Under the pieces are notes generated by a model that was not told where the DNA came from, ran no database searches, and was given only the letters and a program-made list of their open reading frames with translations. This document shows positions 1-5,678 of a stretch of DNA of 5,678 bases, one piece after another; position 1 is the stretch's first letter, and each line of letters opens with the position of its first letter. The translations under genes were made by a program, and so were the position numbers. The DNA comes from Schaalia odontolytica (lineage in GTDB: Bacteria > Actinomycetota > Actinomycetes > Actinomycetales > Actinomycetaceae): the NCBI GenBank assembly GCA_958415245.1, contig CATYYP010000125.1, positions 1 through 5,678 on the forward strand. The letters run 5' to 3'.

Positions 1-975
1 CCGATGAAGACGCTCACTGATGTCACCTACAAACAGGTCTTCGTTACGCTGATGGAGTCTTCTTTTTTCGACAGCGAAGAAGCTGCCGCTATAGAGGAAA
101 TGCCGGTGTCCTTGACTGAGTATTCCGTCGAGATATTTCTCGAAGAGGTATACATGGACCGCGAGCGCTACGACGCGATCGTGGGCCTGCTGAAAACAAA
201 GAAGAACATCATCATGCAGGGTGCTCCCGGTGTTGGTAAAACCTATGCTGCCAAGCGCCTGGCTTACTCGATGATGGGCGTCAAGGATGTCTCGCGCGTC
301 AAGCTGATCCAGTTTCACCAGAGCTACTCCTACGAGGATTTCATCGAGGGATACCGCCCCTCCGGTGCGGGATTCGAGCTGGTGAAGGGGGCGTTCTATT
401 CCTTCTGCAAGAAAGCCGCCGACGACGACGAGGAGAACGCATACTTCTTCATCATTGACGAGATCAATCGTGGCAACCTCTCCAAGATCTTCGGCGAGCT
501 GTTCATGCTCATTGAGAGCGATAAGCGCGGAAACGAACTCCAGCTCCTCTACTCCCGCGAACTGTTCAGCGTTCCTACTAACGTTCACATCATCGGCATG
601 ATGAACACGGCGGACCGCAGCCTCGCGATGCTCGACTACGCGCTGCGCCGCCGCTTCGCCTTCGTGGAGCTGAGCCCCGCTTTCGATTCCGACGGCTTCC
701 GTAAGTACTGCGCCGGCCTCGATAATTCGAGGTTCGAGGCCCTGGTGCGCGAGGTGGAATCCCTTAACCGTGCGATCGTCGAGGATGAGTCTCTCGGCGA
801 GGGCTTCTGCATCGGCCACAGCTACTTCTGCAACATGAAACGTGAGACCTGCACCGACGAGGCCCTTGCCTCGATCGTGGAGTACGAGCTCATCCCGATG
901 CTCAAGGAATACTGGTTCGACGAGCCCGGCAAGGTCCGCGAATGGAGCGACAGGCTGCGCAGGTCGCTGCGGTGA
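1..975 (+). CDS. mcrB: McrB-type AAA+ GTPase subunit of a modification-dependent restriction system (5' end outside the window)
   Basis: This is the motor subunit of an McrBC restriction system. In this family McrB recognises modified DNA through an amino-terminal domain, forms a ring, hydrolyses GTP and drives cleavage by McrC in the cytoplasm. Numbering from the ATG at 4, I see a Walker A motif GAPGVGKT (73-80), the family stretch FHQSYSYEDFIEGYRP (104-119), Walker B plus signature DEINRGN (152-158), the McrB guanine-nucleotide signature MNTADR (200-205), an arginine-rich DYALRRRF (211-218) and GHSYF (271-275). The AAA+ module therefore looks complete and intact. The frame is open to the window edge (CCG precedes the ATG). 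E. coli McrB is about 459 residues against 323 here, so the ATG at 4 is probably internal and the recognition domain lies upstream. The stop codon overlaps the mcrC start. The family call is secure; the modification recognised cannot be inferred. Confidence 0.93.
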   Translation, partial: PMKTLTDVTYKQVFVTLMESSFFDSEEAAAIEEMPVSLTEYSVEIFLEEVYMDRERYDAIVGLLKTKKNIIMQGAPGVGKTYAAKRLAYSMMGVKDVSRVKLIQFHQSYSYEDFIEGYRPSGAGFELVKGAFYSFCKKAADDDEENAYFFIIDEINRGNLSKIFGELFMLIESDKRGNELQLLYSRELFSVPTNVHIIGMMNTADRSLAMLDYALRRRFAFVELSPAFDSDGFRKYCAGLDNSRFEALVREVESLNRAIVEDESLGEGFCIGHSYFCNMKRETCTDEALASIVEYELIPMLKEYWFDEPGKVREWSDRLRRSLR

Positions 976-2015
976 TTCGCGTCCGCAACGTCTTTCACAT
1001 GCTCGCCTACGCCTTCTCGGCGCTGCGCGAGCAGGGCTACCGCGCCGTGGCCACGGAGGACTTCGACAACGCCGCCGAGCTGTGCGCCGCCATCCTCGAG
1101 CGAGGCGTGTCCCTCCAACTTAAACGAGGCCTCGGGCAGGAATACGTCAGTCGGACCGAGGCACGCTCCTCCCTGCGCGGCAAAATCGAGGTCACCGAAT
1201 CCGTGAAATCGCAGGCGATCCTACGCCGCCAGCTCGTGTGCTCCTACGACGAGTTCAGCGTCGACACGACGATGAATCGCATCATCAAGGCGACGGTCGC
1301 GCTGCTCGTGCGCTCAGACATCTCGAAGGCGCGCAAGAAGAGCCTGAAGAAGCTCATGGTCTTCTTCGCGGACGTGCGCGAGATCGACCTGCACGCGGTC
1401 GACTGGAACATGCGATACGACCGCAACAACCGCACGTACCGGATGCTGATGGCGGTGTGCTGGCTTGTCGTGAAGGGGCTGCTCCAGACTCAGAGCAACG
1501 GCACCACGCGCATGATGGATTTCTTCGACGAGCAGCGTATGAGCCGCCTCTACGAGAAGTTCATCCTCGAGTACTACCGCAGGGAGCATCCCCGTTTGAA
1601 CGCCAGCGCGTCCTCCATCGAATGGGCGCTGGATGACGGGGTTTCGGACGGCCTGCCCGCCATGCGCAGCGACATTACGCTGAGCGCTCGCGGCCGCGTG
1701 CTCATCATCGATGCGAAGTACTACGCGTCCACGATGCAGAGCAACTTCGACAAGAGGACCGTGCATTCAGGAAATCTGTACCAGATCTTCGCGTACGTGA
1801 AGAACAAGCAGGTCGACCTCGAGCGCGTGGGGGAGGATGTCGAGGTCTCCGGCATGCTCCTCTACGCCGCCACCGACGAGGACATCCAGCCCGACGCCAC
1901 CTACCGCATGAGCGGCAACCGCATCAGCGCGACGACGCTCGACCTGGACCGTCCTTTCCTGGAGATCCGTGCGCAGTTGGATGGGATCGTCGAGGAGCAT
2001 TTCCCCGGGGAGTGA
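972..2015 (+). CDS. mcrC: McrC nuclease subunit of the McrBC system
   Basis: McrC is the PD-(D/E)xK endonuclease that docks on the McrB ring, stimulates its GTPase and cuts DNA. I chose the GTG at 972, which overlaps the mcrB stop as GTGA. It places the family's amino-terminal motif (IRVRNVFHMLAYAF, like the usual RNIYYMLAYA) at residues 2-15. AGG at 961-963 is a possible ribosome binding site. An in-frame ATG at 942 (overlap of 34 bases, AAGG at 931-934) would add ten residues that look like read-through of mcrB. The product is 347 residues, close to E. coli McrC (348). In this numbering the catalytic core is Asp234 followed by Asp247-Ala-Lys249 in the strand VLIIDAKYY. A helix LYEKFILEYYRR lies at 193-204 before it, and NLYQIFAYV, the usual Q-x3-Y helix, at 268-276 after it. 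All expected catalytic residues are present, so the nuclease is probably active. It is translationally coupled to mcrB. Confidence 0.92.
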   Translation: MIRVRNVFHMLAYAFSALREQGYRAVATEDFDNAAELCAAILERGVSLQLKRGLGQEYVSRTEARSSLRGKIEVTESVKSQAILRRQLVCSYDEFSVDTTMNRIIKATVALLVRSDISKARKKSLKKLMVFFADVREIDLHAVDWNMRYDRNNRTYRMLMAVCWLVVKGLLQTQSNGTTRMMDFFDEQRMSRLYEKFILEYYRREHPRLNASASSIEWALDDGVSDGLPAMRSDITLSARGRVLIIDAKYYASTMQSNFDKRTVHSGNLYQIFAYVKNKQVDLERVGEDVEVSGMLLYAATDEDIQPDATYRMSGNRISATTLDLDRPFLEIRAQLDGIVEEHFPGE

Positions 2016-2118
2016 CCCCGTCGGTGCGATTGACGGACGAGGCCGGGGCTGATTGTGCACATCCGTGCGGTCATGGGAATGTGGGTGGGAGGATTTGCGT
2101 GATGGTTGCGCAGCATTG

Positions 2119-2150
2119 TTGGTGTTTCGTGTCGGTTCTGCGCGTACTCT
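2119..2150 (+). promoter_or_regulatory. Weak candidate promoter for the DUF6318-like/PKD-like pair
   Basis: TACTCT at 2145-2150 fits the actinobacterial -10 pattern TAnnnT. The best -35-like hexamer, TTGGTG at 2119-2124, gives a 20-base spacer, which is longer than ideal. Transcription would start near 2157, leaving a leader of about 60 bases before the ATG at 2220. This is motif matching only. Confidence 0.22.
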
Positions 2151-2203
2151 GATGGGGAAGGGCGCGCCTTGCGATGGTGGGGGAGCGCTGGTAGTTCGTC
2201 ACC

Positions 2204-2210
2204 GTGGAGG
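2204..2210 (+). promoter_or_regulatory. Ribosome binding site that decides the start at 2220
   Basis: GTGGAGG ends nine bases before the ATG at 2220 and is the only strong Shine-Dalgarno match in this frame's upstream part. It supports a 265-residue product over the longer one from the TTG at 2106. Confidence 0.7.
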
Positions 2211-2219
2211 GCACACGCC

Positions 2220-3017
2220 ATGGGGATCTCGCCTCTGTCTGATCGGTCTGTCACTGAGGAAAAGGAAGAAGCGCTCGTCGCTTCGACGCTGCGCCGCAAG
2301 AAGCGTTCCTTGGTGGCCAGGCGTGCCGCGCTGCGCCCGTGGGTGATCGGTATTGGGCTGACTGTCCTGGTGGCTGTGGCAGCTGTTGTCGCCTACAGGC
2401 TGGCTGCGGGCATCGGCTCGTGGAGTGAGAACTCCAGCGCCGCGGCGACGCCTACGGTGCATCCCGCGCCCGCGCCAACCGCATCAACTGAGTCTCCGAT
2501 GTCAGGCGGCTACGCAATCGGCCCCGACGGAGTCCTCGTGCGGCCCGCCGAGTTCGCGGCAGACACGTACACCAAGCCCGAGCTACCCGAGGCAGCCAAG
2601 GAAAACACAGAACGAGGAGCAGAAGCAGCTGCTGAATACTACCTGGCTGTTGCGACTTACGCCTGGAATACGGGAGATACTGCTGCTCTTGCGGCACTCT
2701 CGGACGATGCGAGTGGGTTCGCTCAGTCGCTGATCAACAAGATCGATAACGATTATTCCAATGGCTGGGCCTATGGCAAGTCACTCACTGTCGATCATGT
2801 TCTTCTCCTGGAACCCGTGCCTGCCAACGGTTCCGATGTCCCGCCTAACACAATTGGCGTCAAGTTCAGCGTTACTGCTGTTGATGGAACGAAGTGCTCC
2901 GGTACGCGAATCACAGTACGTAATGAGGAATACCAATCCACGATTTCCCTGTTCATGACACGGCAAGAGAACCGCTGGGTTGAAACGCAGGGAAGGGCAG
3001 AAGCCGATGAGCACTAG
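2220..3017 (+). CDS. Membrane-anchored protein with a DUF6318-like extracytoplasmic domain
   Basis: The product has 265 residues. Residues 1-40 are charged and cytoplasmic in character, with a basic cluster RRKKRS (25-30). One hydrophobic helix follows (about 41-62), then an Ala/Pro/Ser/Thr-rich linker (about 72-95), then a soluble domain (about 118-257). By the positive-inside rule that domain lies outside the membrane. The opening of the domain, AAEYYLAVATYAWNTGDTAA (137-156), resembles the actinobacterial DUF6318 family and has the look of an NTF2-like fold; I recognise this from memory, without a search. Many relatives I recall are lipoproteins, but this one has no lipobox cysteine and is probably held by an uncleaved helix. 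The function is unknown. The gene overlaps the PKD-like gene by 11 bases, which suggests one transcript and coupled translation. G+C is lower in the second half of the gene than in mcrC. Confidence 0.82.
   Translation: MGISPLSDRSVTEEKEEALVASTLRRKKRSLVARRAALRPWVIGIGLTVLVAVAAVVAYRLAAGIGSWSENSSAAATPTVHPAPAPTASTESPMSGGYAIGPDGVLVRPAEFAADTYTKPELPEAAKENTERGAEAAAEYYLAVATYAWNTGDTAALAALSDDASGFAQSLINKIDNDYSNGWAYGKSLTVDHVLLLEPVPANGSDVPPNTIGVKFSVTAVDGTKCSGTRITVRNEEYQSTISLFMTRQENRWVETQGRAEADEH
2991..2997 (+). promoter_or_regulatory. Ribosome binding site that decides the start at 3007
   Basis: GGAAGGG lies nine bases before the ATG at 3007, within the end of the preceding gene. It favours this ATG over an in-frame TTG at 2980, and the ATG also gives a normal signal peptide (basic start, then a hydrophobic core). 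Confidence 0.7.
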
Positions 3018-3956
3018 ACGTATTGGTCGCCGTTCAATACTCGTGTTTCTTGTAGCTATCTGTGTTGTTTGGAGCCAGGTGTCTGCTGCAGCGGCAAATG
3101 ACTGGGATGAGACTTCCCATGACTGGGACCAGATGGTAGAAGCAGATGGGAATGGCGGAATAAAAGTTAGTGCTGACGAAAAATGGGGACATCAGGCTGG
3201 TCCTGCAGAAGACCCCCCTGCATCTCAAATCAACAACGTGGACGATTCGATCCGTCTGTCGAATTCTGCTGATGCAAGCGCAGAGGCGCATGTCTATGCG
3301 GAGGACGATAAGTGTGATGGCCACACGATGCACACAGTGACGTTGCCGGATGGGACCGAATCTGAGCCATTTGTGTGTGCGTACATTACGCGGAAGGGGG
3401 ACGGTAATAACGCGGGTCAGCCTCCAACCACGCGCGAGATCCTGTACTACGCGGCCACGACGATCCACGCCGACGGGGCGGGCCTTCACAAGCGGCCTGA
3501 GGGGGTCTCGTACACGAATAAGTACATTCCGACTCTCGTCGCCGCCACGCATCCCACGCAGAACCACACCGTCACGTTGCTGGGCCGCGACATCACCATC
3601 ACTCTCACGGCTACGTCCTACACATGGAGTTGGGGTGACGGAACCCCGGACTTGACCACGACCTCGCCGGGGATGCCTGGCAGGAGGGCATGGACCCCAA
3701 CACTGACCCCGCCCTGATCCGCCACTACTACAAGGCCCCGAACGGGTGGAAGTCCTTCCTGGACGGGCCCTACCCCTCCGCCACGCGCACCATCACGCTC
3801 ACCACAACCTGGGCGGGCACGGCTACCAACCCCTTCACGGGCGACACCCAGACCATCAACGGCCTTGTCACCACCACCGAGACGACGGGCCTGTTCCAGC
3901 TCGGTCAGCTCATCGTCAACAACACCGACACCTCAGAAGAAAAACAGGGCCACTAA
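3007..3956 (+). pseudogene. Secreted protein with a PKD-like domain, interrupted by a one-base frameshift
   Basis: The first frame runs from the ATG at 3007 to TGA at 3715-3717 (236 residues). It has a signal peptide: basic RRIGRRS (4-10), a hydrophobic core to about 24 and likely cleavage in the Ala-rich SAAAAND (26-32). A mature region with two cysteines (103 and 124) and the first half of a PKD-like domain follow. In the domain I see the usual strand before it, HTVTLLGRDITITLTATS (187-204), and the turn YTWSWGDGT (205-213). After Pro221-Gly222 the frame turns into an unrelated Arg/Pro/Thr tail. The rest of the domain continues in the -1 frame from GAT at 3672 to TAA at 3954-3956, with DAWQEG, then RHYYKAP and RTITLTTTW, as in intact actinobacterial relatives. 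Adding one G to the GGGG run at 3669-3672 restores a 316- to 317-residue protein. This may be a true mutation, a sequencing error or, less likely, recoding. No LPxTG motif or carboxy-terminal helix is seen, so the intact form would be freely secreted. Function unknown. Confidence 0.8.
3669..3672 (+). other. Frameshift site in a GGGG run
   Basis: Upstream codons read CCG GGG ATG in the first frame. Downstream sense resumes as GAT GCC TGG from 3672, one base back. A run of five Gs would join the two halves of the PKD-like domain. The local sequence is not a standard slippery heptamer. The AGGAGG at 3682-3687 lies downstream of the site, so it cannot act as the upstream stimulator known from dnaX. 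Confidence 0.75.
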
Positions 3957-3976
3957 AGCGCCGAGAAGCTACGATT

Positions 3977-4885
3977 CTACGCCACCACCATGGCAGCCGT
4001 GCCCGCGCACATTAGGGCCAAGCCGAGTAGGTAGCGCGGTGTGAAACGCTCGTGAAACGCTACGGCCGACACGGCGACGGTCACGAGGATCGACAGCTTA
4101 TCGATGGGCACGACGACCGAGGCGGGCCCATCCTTCAGCGCGTGATAGTACGCCAGCCACGATGCGCACGTCGCAGCGCCCGACGCGACGATAAACGCCA
4201 GCTCGCGACCCGGAATTGACCGAACCTCGCCCAGGCGCCCCTGCACACCTACGATCAGCCACGCCATCGCCAGCACCACCAGCGTGCGCACCGCCGTCCC
4301 CAGCGTCGGATTCACGCCAGAAATGCCGACCTTCCCAAGGATCGACGTCAACGCGGCAAACAGAGCGGACGCAAGAGCGAACGTCAGCCAGCTCCCGCCC
4401 CCGCGCAGCGCACGTGGCAACCCAGCCAGGTCGGAGGGTTCCACCATCAGAAGCGTCCCCGCCGTAATCGCGACAATCCCGCCTGTGCCCCACAAACTCA
4501 CCGGCTCGCCCAGTAGGACGAGCGCGAGGATGATCGCGAGGACCGTCGACAGCTTGTCGATCGGCGCCACGCGGGACACGTCCCCTCGGGACAATGCCGC
4601 GAAATAGCACAGCCACGAGGCCCCCGTCGCCAACCCGGATAGCACCAGGAATAGCGCAGAAGTCCCATCGATAGACGCAACGCCGGAGGTTGCTCCGGTC
4701 AGCGCGACCATGCCCCACGCCCCCGCGGCCACGACCACCGTGCGTAGCGCCGTCGCGACCGTCGAGTTCGTCGACGCGACGCCCGCCTTCGCCAGGACGG
4801 CAGTCAGCCCTGCGAACAGGGCTGACAAGCAGGCAGCGAGGGTCCACATGAGACCAGAGTAGGTCCGTCCCTGACGTTCTCGCAC
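3977..4885 (-). CDS. EamA/DMT-superfamily ten-helix transporter
   Basis: This is a cytoplasmic-membrane protein of the drug/metabolite transporter superfamily, with two EamA domains and about ten helices. The substrate cannot be told from sequence; relatives export amino acids, metabolites or drugs. The GTG at 4885 gives 302 residues and an ATG at 4849 gives 290; both keep the first helix and neither has a clear ribosome binding site. The two halves match without gaps at an offset of 152 residues. ALFAGLT (22-28) pairs with ALFAALT (174-180), TALRTVVV (45-52) with TAVRTLVV (197-204), and both halves carry ASWL (89-92, 241-244) and PIDKLS (108-113, 260-265). By my count 22 of 40 positions agree over 21-60 and 20 of 31 over 83-113. 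The conserved Glu at 127/279 is the typical EamA repeat-end residue. The gene converges on the PKD-like gene and diverges from the EcsC-like gene, so it is probably transcribed alone. Confidence 0.88.
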   Translation of the reverse strand: MRERQGRTYSGLMWTLAACLSALFAGLTAVLAKAGVASTNSTVATALRTVVVAAGAWGMVALTGATSGVASIDGTSALFLVLSGLATGASWLCYFAALSRGDVSRVAPIDKLSTVLAIILALVLLGEPVSLWGTGGIVAITAGTLLMVEPSDLAGLPRALRGGGSWLTFALASALFAALTSILGKVGISGVNPTLGTAVRTLVVLAMAWLIVGVQGRLGEVRSIPGRELAFIVASGAATCASWLAYYHALKDGPASVVVPIDKLSILVTVAVSAVAFHERFTPRYLLGLALMCAGTAAMVVA

Positions 4886-4995
4886 CCGAGCAAAATGACG
4901 GTGTGTTATGCGTGCAAGAGCGAAGAATAAGTAGGTTATAGTTGTCGCGTATCCAAGCCTCGTGGTGGGGTAACGACGTAGTGTAAAGGAATGAC
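4886..4995. promoter_or_regulatory. Divergent intergenic region with a near-symmetric -10-like element
   Basis: This short A+T-richer stretch separates the divergently transcribed transporter and EcsC-like genes and must hold both promoters. GTTATAGT at 4935-4942 reads TATAGT on the plus strand (4937-4942) and TATAAC on the minus strand (4940-4935). It could serve as a -10 element in both directions, with leaders of roughly 45 bases each. No good -35 hexamer stands at the right distance on either strand. TTGTCG at 4942-4947 is not followed by a -10 at a proper spacing. Confidence 0.35.
4985..4990 (+). promoter_or_regulatory. Ribosome binding site for the EcsC-like gene
   Basis: AAAGGA lies five bases before the ATG at 4996. 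The nearer ATG at 4991 opens a frame that ends after about 30 codons, so 4996 is taken as the start. Confidence 0.65.
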
Positions 4996-5678
4996 ATGTG
5001 GGGCGGTCTCAACAAACCGGGTTCTCATGGCGAAAACGTTGGAAATGGGCGAGAGTTGCAGCGTGAAACAAGCGGTGGGGAGTTGACGGCAGCTCAACGG
5101 AGCGAGGCTGAACAGCATGCGGTCGAATTCCTGAAGAAGGTCGTGCGCGTGCCCGGCGTGCGCATCAACCGCGACGACTTCCTGCGCCAGGAACTGCGTG
5201 AACGTGGCGTGCCCGAAGAAGTGGTTCGGAGGGCGATCGATACCAACCCTGCCTTCGCTGGCATCCCGCTTGCTGAACTCGATAGGCTGGCTGAGCAAGT
5301 TATCTCCTACGAAACAAACAAGTCGGCAGCAATATCCTTTGCTGCGGGTATTCCCGGCGGCTTAGCTATGCTCGGCGCGATCCCCGCTGATATTACGCAG
5401 TACTACGTGCATGCTTTCAGGATCGTGCAGAAGCTTGCATACCTCTACGGATGGCGTGAATTACTCAGTGCGAAGGAAGAAGTGGACGACGAGACGATCG
5501 GTATCATCGCTATTTTCTTTGGCGTGATGCTCGATGTCGAAGAGGCAGCTATGTCTCTTTCCTCTTTCGCCAGTTCGACTGTGATGGACACAGTGAAAAA
5601 GCAGGTGACCAAGCAGTTCCTGATGAAGACCTCGTGGTATCGGGCTGTCAAAAAGACCCTGCAAGTGATCGGCGTCAA
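4996..5678 (+). CDS. EcsC-like membrane-associated protein (3' end outside the window)
   Basis: An uninterrupted frame of 227 codons runs from the ATG at 4996 to the window edge without a stop. Residues 1-40 are polar and Gly/Glu/Gln-rich and look disordered. Residues 41-105 are helical and charged, containing VVRVPGVRINRDDFLRQEL (49-67). Residues 110-132 form a glycine-rich hydrophobic segment including AAGIPGGLAMLGAIPAD (116-132). A helix with QYYVHAFRIVQKLAYLYGW (135-153) follows, then an acidic stretch (about 161-168) and a second hydrophobic segment, IGIIAIFFGVMLD (168-180). The pattern of glycine-rich membrane-like helix, then helix ending in LYGW, resembles EcsC-family and related hypothetical proteins. 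I assign this from memory and with limited certainty. In Bacillus ecsC follows the ecsAB transporter genes, but nothing equivalent is visible here. Function unknown; probably membrane-associated without a signal peptide. That the frame is coding is well supported by its start signals and amino-acid make-up. Confidence 0.8.
   Translation, partial: MWGGLNKPGSHGENVGNGRELQRETSGGELTAAQRSEAEQHAVEFLKKVVRVPGVRINRDDFLRQELRERGVPEEVVRRAIDTNPAFAGIPLAELDRLAEQVISYETNKSAAISFAAGIPGGLAMLGAIPADITQYYVHAFRIVQKLAYLYGWRELLSAKEEVDDETIGIIAIFFGVMLDVEEAAMSLSSFASSTVMDTVKKQVTKQFLMKTSWYRAVKKTLQVIGV

Larger units (their letters stand above)
2016..2219. other. Intergenic region between mcrC and the exported-protein gene pair
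   Basis: No gene is supported here. A frame running into the next gene is open from a TTG at 2106, but that start lacks a good ribosome binding site, whereas the ATG at 2220 has one. Just after mcrC there is a small inverted repeat (CCGTC 2018-2022 with GACGG 2032-2036, nine-base loop), nested in CCCCG 2016-2020 and CGGGG 2044-2048. It could form a hairpin, but no T run follows, so a rho-independent terminator is not demonstrated. The promoter of the downstream pair should lie in this stretch. Confidence 0.5.

Noticed and set aside
1314..1766. Long open frame of 150 codons on the minus strand within mcrC.
   Set aside because: It is the codon shadow of a high-G+C gene with clear McrC catalytic motifs on the plus strand; its His/Val/Arg/Ala-rich translation has no family features.
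2016..2048. Rho-independent terminator after mcrC.
   Set aside because: A G+C-rich inverted repeat is present but the stem is only five base pairs with a nine-base loop, and no T run follows.
3666..3687. Programmed -1 frameshifting.
   Set aside because: There is no X-XXY-YYZ slippery heptamer, and the Shine-Dalgarno-like AGGAGG is downstream of the shift, not upstream. I saw no clear stimulatory hairpin.
3682..3692. AGGAGG just before an ATG at 3690 could start a separate small protein from the second frame.
   Set aside because: The spacing to the ATG is only two bases, and the encoded segment is the second half of a PKD-like domain without a signal peptide, so it fits a broken gene far better than an independent one.
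3954..3980. Bidirectional terminator between the convergent PKD-like and transporter genes.
   Set aside because: The stops are only 20 bases apart, and I could find no stem-loop in or next to this gap. CTACG occurs twice nearby (around 3970-3981), but as a direct repeat.
4098..5015. Open frame of 305 codons on the minus strand overlapping the transporter gene in another frame.
   Set aside because: Its translation is Arg/Gly-rich without domains, while the other frame encodes a textbook EamA protein with internal repeats.
4936..5298. Minus-strand open frame of 120 codons opposite the start of the EcsC-like gene.
   Set aside because: The plus-strand frame has a ribosome binding site, continuous coding sense and recognisable motifs; the opposite frame has neither.

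Overview
The base composition (G+C-rich, with a strong preference for G/C in third codon positions in most genes) and the protein families suggest a high-G+C actinobacterium. The paired small surface-protein genes in the middle look like those of host-associated Actinomyces/Schaalia-type organisms. The genus is inferred from family resemblance only; there is no rRNA or other marker gene here.

Layout. Positions 1-2015 hold the 3' part of an McrB-type AAA+ GTPase gene and the complete mcrC nuclease gene, coupled by a 4-base GTGA overlap. Together they encode a modification-dependent (McrBC) restriction system. The amino-terminal DNA-recognition part of McrB lies before the window. After a gap of about 200 bases (2016-2219) comes a two-gene unit for exported proteins. 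The first encodes a membrane-anchored protein with a DUF6318-like outer domain (2220-3017). It overlaps by 11 bases a secreted protein with a PKD-like domain (3007-3956). The second gene is interrupted: the reading frame shifts by one base in a GGGG run at 3669-3672, inside the PKD-like domain, and the missing half of the domain is intact in the next frame.

Only 20 bases separate that gene from a convergent minus-strand gene for a ten-helix EamA/DMT transporter (3977-4885), whose two halves are unusually alike. A divergent intergenic region (4886-4995) follows, with a nearly symmetric -10-like sequence. The window ends in a plus-strand gene (4996 to the edge, no stop) for a protein that resembles EcsC-type membrane-associated proteins.

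How the genes work together. McrB and McrC form one complex. The DUF6318-like and PKD-like genes are probably translated together and act outside the membrane, with unknown function. The transporter and the EcsC-like gene are independent units. There is no sign of a tRNA, rRNA, insertion sequence, CRISPR array or attachment site. I did not find a clearly new system. The observations most worth checking are the frameshift, the abrupt change in G+C within the PKD-like gene, and the unseen McrB recognition domain.
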